Origin: CAZQBY01 sp964592405 [NCBI: uncultured archaeon]
GTDB taxonomy: Archaea; Altiarchaeota; Altiarchaeia; JAFGQM01
Length of the DNA: 24,306 bases
Assembly (NCBI GenBank): GCA_964592405.1
Contig: CAZQBY010000004.1
Location: 18,034 to 42,339 of the forward strand
Direction: 5' to 3'
The position numbers were made by a program, and so were the translations under genes. A model generated the notes under the pieces. That model was not told the DNA's origin, ran no database searches, and saw only the letters and a list, made by a program, of their open reading frames with translations. Of this stretch, positions 1 through 7,911 are shown piece by piece. Numbering within the stretch: the first letter of the stretch is position 1; every line of letters starts with the position of its first letter.

Positions 1-56
1 CAGCGCCGATGTAGTGTTATCCCATTATCCGACCTGCATTGATACAGAGATCATTC

Positions 57-87
57 TTTTTATACATTTCCCCATTTTTATACATTC
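57..87 (+). promoter_or_regulatory. tandem TATA-like boxes before the Cys-rich surface gene
   Basis: Two near-identical copies of TTTTTATACATT followed by a C run lie at about 57-73 and 75-90. The second would place a transcription start near 106, about 16 bases before the ATG at 122. This is inferred from archaeal TATA spacing only. Confidence 0.4.
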
Positions 88-121
88 CCCTCTTATTTTT
101 TTTGTCCTTTGAATTTGCCAG

Positions 122-220
122 ATGGAAAAAACTACTAAAAAAGGACAGACAGCTATCGAATATCTCATTATGGTGGTTATTGTAATAACATGCGCTCTTA
201 CCCTCCTCCTTTTTCTCTAG
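122..220 (+). CDS. class III signal peptide segment ending at an in-frame TAG (5' part of an interrupted gene)
   Basis: This 32-residue reading frame starts with a short basic stretch, then KKGQTAIEYL and a hydrophobic run to residue 32. That is the class III (archaeal type IV pilin-like) signal architecture: cleavage is expected after Gly8, with Glu at +5 of the mature chain, by an EppA/FlaK-type peptidase. A TAG at 218-220 ends it. The same frame continues without another stop to 895 and encodes a Ser/Thr-rich linker and Cys-rich repeats, so this looks like the membrane anchor of the next entry. A free 32-residue pilin-like peptide is the alternative. Confidence 0.55.
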   Translation: MEKTTKKGQTAIEYLIMVVIVITCALTLLLFL

Positions 221-895
221 TCCACAACTACAGAGACGACAGAAACTGCTACGGGGACTGTTGGTACTATACATGAGCGCCTCTCCGGCGAGTGGGTAGA
301 CGTCTGCGGAGATGGAGAGTGTAGCCCGGGTGAGAATTGCCAGAACTGTCTTAAAGACTGTGGGCAATGCTCATTGAGTTGCGGTGATGGAACCTGCTCT
401 CCAGATGAAAACTGCCACAATTGCCCGACCGACTGTGGTACCTGTGCATCTACATGTGGCGATAACACCTGTAATCCCGGTGAGACCTGTCAAACATGTC
501 CAGAAGACTGCGGACCCTGTGCCCTGACATGCGGCGATGGAACCTGTGATAATGGTGAGACCTGTATAACCTGCCCGACCGACTGTGGGCCCTGTCTCCC
601 ACCCCCGGAATGCGGCGACGGGACCTGTAGCTTTCCGGAAACAGCCATCAGCTGCCCGCAGGACTGCCCACTTCTGGTGTGTGGCAACGGATATTGTGAT
701 TCTGGTGAGGATTGTGGAAACTGCCCGCAGGACTGCGTGTGCGGGGCGAATTGTTGTGACATAGCCTGCGACATATTTGACTATGATACAGGGGAATTTG
801 TATGCTCAATGGATAACTGCGATCCGGACTGTGAGCATGGGACTCAGAGGTGTCCAGTCGGGCCGGATCCTGACTGTCAGCCGGAAGGAGGATAA
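221..895 (+). CDS. Cys-rich repeat surface protein (3' part of interrupted gene)
   Basis: This frame continues from the pilin-type signal at 122-220 after its TAG. It begins with a Ser/Thr/Glu linker (STTTETTETATGT), then six repeats of about 25 residues with the pattern CGDGxCxxGExCxxCPxDCGxC, then a Cys-rich tail ending in a TAA. The only candidate start before the second repeat is a TTG at 374, which would cut the repeat array and leave no export signal. The whole 122-895 frame is therefore read as one surface-anchored gene broken by an amber codon. The repeats are probably disulphide-bonded or metal-binding. No enzymatic motif is visible. The downstream secreted protein begins 21 bases later and is probably co-transcribed. 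Whether the product is made through readthrough, made without the anchor, or lost is unknown. Confidence 0.6.
   Translation, partial: STTTETTETATGTVGTIHERLSGEWVDVCGDGECSPGENCQNCLKDCGQCSLSCGDGTCSPDENCHNCPTDCGTCASTCGDNTCNPGETCQTCPEDCGPCALTCGDGTCDNGETCITCPTDCGPCLPPPECGDGTCSFPETAISCPQDCPLLVCGNGYCDSGEDCGNCPQDCVCGANCCDIACDIFDYDTGEFVCSMDNCDPDCEHGTQRCPVGPDPDCQPEGG
305..742 (+). repeat. six in-frame Cys-rich coding repeats
   Basis: Six units of about 72-80 bases encode CGDG.C..GE.C..CP.DCG.C. Units 1-4 are the most regular. Unit 5 lacks the middle cysteines and unit 6 ends in a variant CVCG. The array spans the cysteine-rich part of the surface protein. Confidence 0.75.
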
Positions 896-916
896 CGACT
901 TGGGAATAAACAAAAG

Positions 917-3900
917 ATGGATAAAAGGAAAACAATTCCAGCGGCCTTGGCATTCCTCTTAGGGTTTATAATCCTCACAAGCGCCAGTGCCCAGGACTGC
1001 TGGGACAACGATGGAGATGGCGCCTATGATGTTGCATGCGGCGGAAGAGACTGCGATGACAGCGACCCCAGCGTCTGTAGTGGTGACTCCCGCCTTGGCC
1101 CCGGACAGTGCCACAATCAGGTTGAGATGGATGCCCTGTGTGGAGACGGCAAGGACAACGACTGTGATGGCAAGACTGACTGCGAAGATGAATGGTGTCA
1201 GGTTCCGCCAAGATTACACAACAGCATCTGGTTTGAGATAGATGGTGTCTGGCAACAGAATGAAACACCGGGCGCCTACAGATGCAGATGCATCCGCGAG
1301 AACAGGTGTTGTGACAGAGATGGAGATGGCGCCTATGATGTTGCATGCGGCGGAAGAGACTGCGATGACAGCGACCCCAGCGTCTGTAATGGTGACTCCC
1401 GTCTTGGCCCCGGACCCTGCCACAATCAGGCTGAGATGGGTGCCCTGTGTCGAGACGACAAGGATAACGACTGTGATGGCAAGCCCGATTGCAAAGATGA
1501 ATGGTGTCACGGGATTACATGGATGGAAGAAGGCATTGTAAACGGAAAAAAGATTTCATACAACTGCAAATGTGCCCAGACTCCTGGATTTTCTATAAAA
1601 TGGTATAACAAATGTTGTGATGTAGACGGGGATGGCAACTATGAAACCTGCTGTGGAGACATGAAGTTGCAAGAAGTGGAGGAATGCGATATTACGGCAT
1701 TTAGAGGATCTACCTGTCCGGAGGGCACAGAGTGCAAGTCATGTAAGTGCGTTGGAGCCTGTCCTCCGGAAAAACCAATATATGTCCGAGGGCAAAATTC
1801 CAGCGATTATCTCTGTTGTGAGTCAGATTCTCCCGGCGTCTGGAGGGAGAAAAAGGGGTTTTTTGACTCTGAACTTGTCAGATGCTGTAGAAAAGACGAG
1901 AAAGTTTTCACTTATCCACGTCACCCTAAGAACCTTTCAATCTGCTGTAGCAATACTACACTTGGAATCGAAACCAAGCCAAACATGAGGTGCTGTCCTT
2001 ATGGGAATATAAGCATTGGGCCAACGGGCGATTGTAAACCATACAGCTTTGTTTCTATTTGCTGTGATCCAGAGGACATTCCATACTTTACCACATATAA
2101 TGATACTTACGAGAATAAAACTTATATTTGTAATGTACCAGTCGCATGTTGCAAACCCGAGGAGACTTATGATTATGAAAAACATGAGTGCCATGAAAGC
2201 TGTTGTAGTGATGACCGCCATTGTAGTTCAAGGTGTGGAAAACAGGTTACTTCCATATTTCTTGGATTCATGCTTTTTAAGGGATTTTGGAGAAAGATGA
2301 TTTTTACCGAGCACTGTAATGAGGGTTACTGTAAGGAGGACAAAACCAAACCGATTTTACCAAAGGGAGCTTCTTGGCTGATGAGGGAGGGTTGCGATGA
2401 AGAAATATCATCTGATGTGGATCTATGTGGCAGAAATGTTACAAGGGCCCACTTCAGCTGTGAGGAGTGTGGCAGCCACTGCGTTGACAACTCAGTTGAA
2501 TATCTAAAATGCGCTGATGACAAACCTGAGTGCATCAGGGATCACCTGAAAGACTGCACCAGTGAGGGCAAGGTCTGTATCGAGCACAAGAAAGGCAGTT
2601 GGAAGGATGGGAAGCTGATGTCTGCCGCCTGTGAGGACTGTCCAAAAAGTGTTAATTTTGTAACAAACACCCTAGAGCATATGGTCATGGAACAAGATGG
2701 CATGAAATATTGGACCGGATGGGAGAAAAGCTATACCTCTGAGGCCACTTTTGTGGGAGCCTTTACACCGGAGGAGTGTTTTGATATAATAAAAAGGATA
2801 TGTGAGGTTAGGAAAAAACGCAAGTGTCCCGGTAAGTTAACAGTCATCTTCTCCAATCACGGAAAACCCGGCATACAAGGATTTTCATTTTTTGGTTTAA
2901 TTCGGTTTGATGCGGATTATGTGAAAAAGATATATGACAATGACAAATACAAGGGCTTGAAGGACTGCATAGGCACAATAGTATATACTGGGTGCAGCAC
3001 GGGGGCTGGCTTGAAAGGAAAACTACTGCTGGATAGGACCTCCACCCTGTTATCAGACACGGCGGTTGCCGCCACTGGGAATGTTCACCCGGATTACGAC
3101 TCCTGCGAGGGCAAAATAAGGGGCGATAAACCACCCATATCATTCACTCATGGAAAGGAAGACCCGCCATTCAGGACATTACAGGTCAGAGGTAACACAG
3201 TCTACTTCGCAACAGAAAGTGATAGCCCCTATCCGGGACTGGATGGAGATGCCTATTGGGTTCAGACCGAGGGGGATATAGGCAGTGTGGAAATCGCAAT
3301 TCGGACCGATAAGGATCTGATAGGTGCTCTTGATGAAGAGAAGGCGTTCCTGACCCCATCACTCTGTGATTTTGAACTTGTGGATCGCCGGGAGTTCACG
3401 GTTGACAGCAGCACTGATGTAATATCAATTGGGAACTTTGAGATGCGCTTCCCACATGGGCAAGTGCGCGATGGAACAAGGATAACCCTAACCTGGCTGA
3501 AGGCAGATTGTTCCAGATTCTATGAGTATAACCCGTCTCACTTCACACCACCAGATGCAGAGGATGTCAAGATAGCCCATGAGCTTATGGAGGCCGGAGT
3601 CTATACAGGGGAGGAATACAACGAGATTGTATCCATGCACAGGAATGGATGGGAGTGTACAAGGGATGAACATTGTCAGGGTTTGAACTGTCCGGTCAGC
3701 AAGGTCCCATGTCAGCACATATGTGTTGAGCATACCTGCCAACTACTGGAGCGGCCGTGCGGGCAATACTGCCAACGCATACCCGGTGATGTGGCAGCGC
3801 CGTTTGGTATACTGGATGAATGGGATCTACGTGCCCTCAGGGAGATGGTCCACAAGCCGGAGATTACAACATCCTGTGCTGATGTCTCCTACCAGACAGA

Positions 3901-4192
3901 TCCGACTAGTGCATGTCTTGTCACACAAGATGATTATTCTCTCCTTCTCTCGCGAATCAGACCATTCAGGCAGCAGGAAATTCACTGTTCGGGTGCTGAC
4001 ATGAACGGCGATGGTGAAATCAACGAGCGTGATATCACAACAATTCAACAATTGGCCAATGCCCGGCTTTCAAGAACCACCGACTCAAATGGCAGGATCT
4101 GTGGCGATTTGGATGGTGATGGTAGGGTCACAAAGAGGGATATGGACATAGTAATAAGAATGGTCTTTTTGTCCAGAGTGAAACAGGACTGA
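917..4192 (+). CDS. large secreted multidomain protein: MopE-like repeats, possible clan CD protease domain, dockerin-like C-terminus
   Basis: The 1091-residue product starts with a Sec-type signal peptide (MDKRKTIPAALAFLLGF, cleavage near ASA-Q26). Residues about 30-100 and 133-200 are two near-identical MopE-like metal-binding repeats (NDGDGAYD, DCDDSDPSVC, DNDCDGK). Residues 200-610 are very Cys-rich. Around residues 640-715, VIFSNHG (His648) and IVYTGCSTGAG (Cys693), followed by LLSDTAVAATGN, resemble the His-Gly and Cys blocks of clan CD peptidases and of DUF4347-type domains. At the C-terminus DMNGDGEINERD (from residue 1028) and DLDGDGRVTKRD (from 1064) are a pair of calcium loops as in type I dockerins. 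It probably works outside the cell with the Cys-rich protein encoded just upstream. Protease activity is inferred from short motifs only, and no cohesin partner is visible here. Confidence 0.75.
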   Translation: MDKRKTIPAALAFLLGFIILTSASAQDCWDNDGDGAYDVACGGRDCDDSDPSVCSGDSRLGPGQCHNQVEMDALCGDGKDNDCDGKTDCEDEWCQVPPRLHNSIWFEIDGVWQQNETPGAYRCRCIRENRCCDRDGDGAYDVACGGRDCDDSDPSVCNGDSRLGPGPCHNQAEMGALCRDDKDNDCDGKPDCKDEWCHGITWMEEGIVNGKKISYNCKCAQTPGFSIKWYNKCCDVDGDGNYETCCGDMKLQEVEECDITAFRGSTCPEGTECKSCKCVGACPPEKPIYVRGQNSSDYLCCESDSPGVWREKKGFFDSELVRCCRKDEKVFTYPRHPKNLSICCSNTTLGIETKPNMRCCPYGNISIGPTGDCKPYSFVSICCDPEDIPYFTTYNDTYENKTYICNVPVACCKPEETYDYEKHECHESCCSDDRHCSSRCGKQVTSIFLGFMLFKGFWRKMIFTEHCNEGYCKEDKTKPILPKGASWLMREGCDEEISSDVDLCGRNVTRAHFSCEECGSHCVDNSVEYLKCADDKPECIRDHLKDCTSEGKVCIEHKKGSWKDGKLMSAACEDCPKSVNFVTNTLEHMVMEQDGMKYWTGWEKSYTSEATFVGAFTPEECFDIIKRICEVRKKRKCPGKLTVIFSNHGKPGIQGFSFFGLIRFDADYVKKIYDNDKYKGLKDCIGTIVYTGCSTGAGLKGKLLLDRTSTLLSDTAVAATGNVHPDYDSCEGKIRGDKPPISFTHGKEDPPFRTLQVRGNTVYFATESDSPYPGLDGDAYWVQTEGDIGSVEIAIRTDKDLIGALDEEKAFLTPSLCDFELVDRREFTVDSSTDVISIGNFEMRFPHGQVRDGTRITLTWLKADCSRFYEYNPSHFTPPDAEDVKIAHELMEAGVYTGEEYNEIVSMHRNGWECTRDEHCQGLNCPVSKVPCQHICVEHTCQLLERPCGQYCQRIPGDVAAPFGILDEWDLRALREMVHKPEITTSCADVSYQTDPTSACLVTQDDYSLLLSRIRPFRQQEIHCSGADMNGDGEINERDITTIQQLANARLSRTTDSNGRICGDLDGDGRVTKRDMDIVIRMVFLSRVKQD
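1004..1509 (+). repeat. 197-bp direct repeat inside the secreted protein gene
   Basis: Positions 1004-1200 and 1313-1509 align without gaps and differ at about 15 sites by eye. Each encodes one MopE-like repeat. The copies are separated by 112 bases, giving a 309-base period. This is an in-frame duplication that is recent or kept homogeneous by conversion. Confidence 0.85.
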
Positions 4193-4228
4193 ATTTCTGC
4201 CCACAAGGAGTTCTCACTACAGGATTTT

Positions 4229-5131
4229 TCAACACTTATCACAAAAACTCCTGACAACTTCGGGCACTCTGCTTAGATCATCCACTATTACGTCCGCTCC
4301 AGCTTTCCTGAGTGACTCTTCGCTGGCTATCCCTGTTTTGACACAGATGACTCTTATACCGGCGTTCTTTGCAGCTAGGACATCAGAAACCGAGTCTCCT
4401 ACAAGTATGTAATCATCCTTTACTTCGTTTATTTCTACTTCATCCATTTTGTGGCAGTTGCGCCCCTCGTGGGTAAATATTGCGCGCAGTATTGGATATG
4501 GGTCTGGTTTTCCAAGATGCTTATTCCTCTTTCTGCTCTCCTCACTAACCTCTGTCTCAGTTACAATCAGCCCAGACTCAAAGTAGTCCCAGATGCCCCA
4601 TCGCTTGAGTGGAAGCTCAGCTTCTTTATAGGGTCTCCCTGACACTATTCCAAGCTTCAGCCCCATATCCCTCATCTCCTCCAGCGCCTTCTTTATCTTT
4701 TCGAGGGGTATCACCGGCTCGTCAGTCCCCTCCAGTTCATAGTAACATACCTGAAACAGCTTGTGCATGGCTTTCCAAGTTCTTTCCTCTCTACCATGCT
4801 TGACAGACGGGTCCAGCTCATCTAAGAGCTTGAGGTAATCCATACCTTCATATCTGCGCTTTTTTAGCTCTTCTAGGAACCATCTTGCATCCTTTTTTAC
4901 TTTGCTCAGGATGGAAACTGCATAGGTTATGTCCCAGTTGGAGTTTATCCCACTTTCCTTGAATCCCTGAATGATATCGTCAGGAAGAAGACTCCGGGCC
5001 ATTTTGATCTTCTCCCCCGTCTTATCTGGTATCCTAATACCCAAATATTTCGCAAGAGCAAGACCCGAGCAGTTCCAGTATATCCTCTCCGAGGTTATGA
5101 CACCATCCAGGTCTAAGAGAACGGCTTTCAC
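4229..5131 (-). CDS. HAD-superfamily phosphatase at the end of the his operon (candidate histidinol-phosphatase)
   Basis: A GTG start at 5131 overlaps the hisB stop as GTGA, matching the other junctions of this operon, and gives a 300-residue protein beginning directly with the HAD core. An ATG at 5173 would add 14 residues and overlap hisB by 46 bases. Motif I is LLDLDGV (Asp7, Asp9), motif II IVSGRP (Ser164), motif III GKPDPYP (Lys208) and motif IV LVGDSVSDVLAA (Asp246, Asp250). A long helical insert between motifs I and II (about residues 15-150) is a C1-type cap. All catalytic residues are present. Its place as last gene of a histidine operon suggests it could dephosphorylate histidinol phosphate. 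That is inference from context, since many HAD enzymes have other substrates. Confidence 0.85.
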   Translation of the reverse strand: MKAVLLDLDGVITSERIYWNCSGLALAKYLGIRIPDKTGEKIKMARSLLPDDIIQGFKESGINSNWDITYAVSILSKVKKDARWFLEELKKRRYEGMDYLKLLDELDPSVKHGREERTWKAMHKLFQVCYYELEGTDEPVIPLEKIKKALEEMRDMGLKLGIVSGRPYKEAELPLKRWGIWDYFESGLIVTETEVSEESRKRNKHLGKPDPYPILRAIFTHEGRNCHKMDEVEINEVKDDYILVGDSVSDVLAAKNAGIRVICVKTGIASEESLRKAGADVIVDDLSRVPEVVRSFCDKC

Positions 5132-5757
5132 TTTAGAGTACCCTTTACCCCGACTGTTGTACCCTTTCTCCACGGATTTGGCTCGAACGCCTCCCGCAGC
5201 GCCTCGCCCAGCGCGCGGAAGACGCTTTCCCAGGCGTGGTGCGGGTCTTTGCCGGCTTCCACGGTTATCCTTATAGTCGCCCCCAAGCCGAGCGCCAGCC
5301 CGTCCAGAAAGTCGTCCAGGTCGCAGGTCTTCATGTCCTCAACCTCTGTCATGTCTGTGGCTGCATTACCCTCAAATATGAGCTTGGGCCTGCCCTCTAT
5401 GCTGACTGCTGCAGTCGCGGAGCCCTCGTCTATTATGCTTCTTGAGGCTCCTTCGACACCCTTTTTCATCCTCTTTTCAAACATTGCACGCAGCGCGGAG
5501 CCCAAAACTATACCCGAGTCTTCTGCGATGACGTGCGTCAGCTTAAAGTTCTTGGCATAGAACTTGAAGTCCACGTTCAAGTTCATGCGCCACGCTATCG
5601 TCTCAATCATGTGGTTCAGGAATTGCAGGCCGGTGTCTATCCTAGTCTCGCGCCTCTTGCCCGCGTCTATCCTGCAGGTTATCTTGGACTCGCGAGTGGT
5701 CCGCTCAGCCACAACTTCGCTTTCCGTAGCCTTCTTTATTTCCGCTCCGACCATCAT
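5128..5757 (-). CDS. hisB: imidazoleglycerol-phosphate dehydratase, divergent
   Basis: HisB dehydrates imidazoleglycerol phosphate to imidazoleacetol phosphate using a di-manganese centre. Family landmarks are visible: IDTGLQFLNHM (His49), HVIAEDSGIVLGSAL (residues 75-89), IIDEG, EGRP and the second metal motif DPHHAWESVFRALGEAL (His173, His174, Glu177). The length of 209 residues is normal. It is unusually divergent: the first HH..ED motif is H-V..ED (Val76), the His eight residues after the DHM His is Arg57, the His of the usual LHV strand is Arg163, and the C-terminal STKG is GVKG. The ATG at 5757 overlaps the hisD stop as ATGA. Its place in the operon supports the name, but full activity is not assured. 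Confidence 0.85.
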   Translation of the reverse strand: MMVGAEIKKATESEVVAERTTRESKITCRIDAGKRRETRIDTGLQFLNHMIETIAWRMNLNVDFKFYAKNFKLTHVIAEDSGIVLGSALRAMFEKRMKKGVEGASRSIIDEGSATAAVSIEGRPKLIFEGNAATDMTEVEDMKTCDLDDFLDGLALGLGATIRITVEAGKDPHHAWESVFRALGEALREAFEPNPWRKGTTVGVKGTLK

Positions 5758-7034
5758 TCAAACCTCACTCTAACCGAGTTGGTGTGGGCTGGAAATCCTT
5801 CAAACTCCGAGAGCACTGTTATTGTCCCTTTCAGATTTCTAAGTCCTTCCTTGGACAGCTTCTCAACAGTTGGCCTTCTCAGAAACGTATCTACTGAAAC
5901 CCCTGAATACCTCCGTCCAAAACCACCGGTTGGCAGTATCGCGTTCGGCCCGGCCGCGAAGTTGCCAGCTGTTATCGGTGTGTACGGCCCCAGACAGTAG
6001 GTCCCTGCAGTCTTCAGTTTTTTTAGGGTCTCTTCCGGATTCCTTGTGTTTATTACCAAGTGCTCCGGAGCATAGTCATTGACAAACTCTATTGCATCCT
6101 TCATATTCCTGCATAAAACTATCCCAGAGTATTTCCGCATATTCTCTTTGACATAATCCTTCCTGACATCATCTAATTTCTCCATCATGTAATAAAACTC
6201 CTTCTGGACCGCTAGTGCAAGCTCCTGTGAGTCTGTGACCAGAACGGCAGCTGAGTCAGGGCCGTGTTCTGCCTCACTTAAAACGTCCGCCGCCACAAAC
6301 CTCGCATTTGCATACTTGTCGGCCAGAACCATCCCCTCACTCGGGCCCGGCGGGAAGTCTATCCTCACATCGTTCCTTACCAGCCTCTGCGCCGCCGACA
6401 CGTAAGGCCCCCCCGGTCCGGCGATTACGTCACACTTTGGAATACTCTGCGTGCCGTATGCCATAGCGGCTATTGCTTGGACGCCGCCCACCTTGAAGAC
6501 TCTGTCCACGCCGCAGATATCCGCAGCCACTAGGCTAGCCACGTCTAGTCTGCCATCCTCTTGGGGTGGCGTGCAAACAATAACCTCTTCCACCCCAGCC
6601 ACCTTGGCTGGAACTGCCAGCATGAGCATGACTGAGGGATATACGGCCTTGCCGCCTGGGACATACAGTCCTGCCCTTTTGACAGGCGCGACAAGTCTCC
6701 TCACCTCGACACCCGTCTCAACCTCCATGCGGAGTTCTTCGGGCATCTGCTTCTCATGAAACTTCTTGATATTCTTGTATGCGCGCTGGATGGCATTGAA
6801 CAAACTCTTGTCAATCGCGTCATACGCGCGCTTGAGCTCATCCTTTGAAACCTCCATCGCGCTCAGATCGATGCTGTCAAACTTCTTCGTGTACTCCAAG
6901 ACGGCCTTGTCGCCCCGCTTCCTGACATCCTCTATGACTGCACGCGCAGCCTTCTCAGCCTCAGCCACATCCTTCTCCGCGCGCATCATGAATTCTTTTG
7001 TAACCTCATCCCTTTCCAGAATTTGTAATTTCAT
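5754..7034 (-). CDS. hisD: histidinol dehydrogenase, divergent
   Basis: HisD oxidises histidinol to histidine with two NAD+. The 426-residue length fits. Landmarks: RAGLYVPGGKAVYPS (120-134), DVIAGPGGPYVSAAQRLV (202-219), PPGPSEGMVLAD, SEAEHGPDSAAVL (253-265), YAPEHL with the catalytic pair Glu324-His325, and EGFPAH (His417). Against the E. coli scheme (zinc by Gln259, His262, Asp360, His419) this protein has Glu254 for the Gln and Asn358 for the Asp. The usual NHVLPT is NAILPT, so Ala365 replaces a conserved His. Either the metal site is remodelled or the enzyme has shifted in function. It follows hisG by 25 bases and overlaps hisB by ATGA. Confidence 0.87.
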   Translation of the reverse strand: MKLQILERDEVTKEFMMRAEKDVAEAEKAARAVIEDVRKRGDKAVLEYTKKFDSIDLSAMEVSKDELKRAYDAIDKSLFNAIQRAYKNIKKFHEKQMPEELRMEVETGVEVRRLVAPVKRAGLYVPGGKAVYPSVMLMLAVPAKVAGVEEVIVCTPPQEDGRLDVASLVAADICGVDRVFKVGGVQAIAAMAYGTQSIPKCDVIAGPGGPYVSAAQRLVRNDVRIDFPPGPSEGMVLADKYANARFVAADVLSEAEHGPDSAAVLVTDSQELALAVQKEFYYMMEKLDDVRKDYVKENMRKYSGIVLCRNMKDAIEFVNDYAPEHLVINTRNPEETLKKLKTAGTYCLGPYTPITAGNFAAGPNAILPTGGFGRRYSGVSVDTFLRRPTVEKLSKEGLRNLKGTITVLSEFEGFPAHTNSVRVRFE

Positions 7035-7059
7035 CTCTTTTACCTATCTGTTAGTGCGC

Positions 7060-7911
7060 TCATTTGACAAGCCTCTCGATGGGCAGGACCAAGACATCCC
7101 TGCCCCCGAGTCCCTTCAGCTTCTTGATGAGCTCCAGAATCTCCCTTTCCTCCACAACCATTTGTGCTGATATCCAGCCCGGCTTGTCGAGTTTTGTGAC
7201 GGTGGGCGACAGCATCCCCTTGCTGGTCTTCTCCAGCTCTTCCAGCTTGTCCTCGGGCATGTTGACCATCAGGTACCTCTTCTTCTCGGCCGAAACTACA
7301 CCCTGTATATCCATAAGCAACTCATCCAAGGTACTGCCCCGACACTCCCTGTTGGCTATTATCACCGCGCACGACTTCAGGATGGTATCCACAGCCCTTA
7401 ATCCATGGGTCCTGAGGGTTGATCCGGTGGATGTCAAATCAACTATGGCATCGGCCATCCCAATAACAGGAGCAACCTCAACGGCGCCGGACAACTGGAT
7501 TATCTCCACCTTCTTGTTGTTTCTTTTGAAATAACTCTTGGCACTGTTGACGAACTTGGTTGCCACTCTCATTCCATCTTTGATATCCTTGACACTCCTT
7601 ATGCCGGAATCCTCCTTGACTGCCAGCACCAGCGAACAGTAGCCGAAGTTCAGCTCCATGAGTTCATTGACCCTTACACCCTTCTCATATACGATATCCC
7701 GTCCGACTATACCAACATCGGCTGCTCCGCTCTCCACGAACTCAGGTATGTCCTCTACTCTGGCTGCAATTATGTCTATGCTCTCGTTGTTGGTTTTAAT
7801 AAAGAGAGCCTTCTCACTGGATTCCAACATCCTCAATCCGGCGTTCTTCAGCAGCTCCACGGCCGGCTCTCGTAGCCGCCCCTTATTTGGTATGGCGATC
7901 CTCAGTTTCAT
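7060..7911 (-). CDS. hisG: ATP phosphoribosyltransferase, long form
   Basis: HisG joins ATP and PRPP in the first step of histidine synthesis. MKLRIAIPNKGRL at the N-terminus, VEDIPEFVESGAADVGIVG (52-70) and the PRPP loop DAIVDLTSTGSTLRTHG (154-170) are typical. The 283-residue length and the C-terminal block LMVNMPEDKLEEL to RDVLVLPIERLVK show the long form with its own regulatory domain, which in the family binds histidine for feedback inhibition. No HisZ partner is therefore needed, and the adjacent HisRS-like gene is read as a true synthetase. The ATG at 7911 overlaps the hisS stop as ATGA. Confidence 0.95.
   Translation of the reverse strand: MKLRIAIPNKGRLREPAVELLKNAGLRMLESSEKALFIKTNNESIDIIAARVEDIPEFVESGAADVGIVGRDIVYEKGVRVNELMELNFGYCSLVLAVKEDSGIRSVKDIKDGMRVATKFVNSAKSYFKRNNKKVEIIQLSGAVEVAPVIGMADAIVDLTSTGSTLRTHGLRAVDTILKSCAVIIANRECRGSTLDELLMDIQGVVSAEKKRYLMVNMPEDKLEELEKTSKGMLSPTVTKLDKPGWISAQMVVEEREILELIKKLKGLGGRDVLVLPIERLVK

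Noticed and set aside
218-220. Pyrrolysine insertion at the TAG
   Set aside because: Several normal genes here end in TAG and no PYLIS-like element or pyl gene is seen, so it is kept only as a remote possibility.
305-742. CRISPR-like repeat array
   Set aside because: The repeats are in-frame coding units with diverged DNA and no unique spacers of constant length.
5533-6000. 155-residue plus-strand frame over hisB-hisD
   Set aside because: It crosses the junction of two clearly coding minus-strand genes and lacks motifs.
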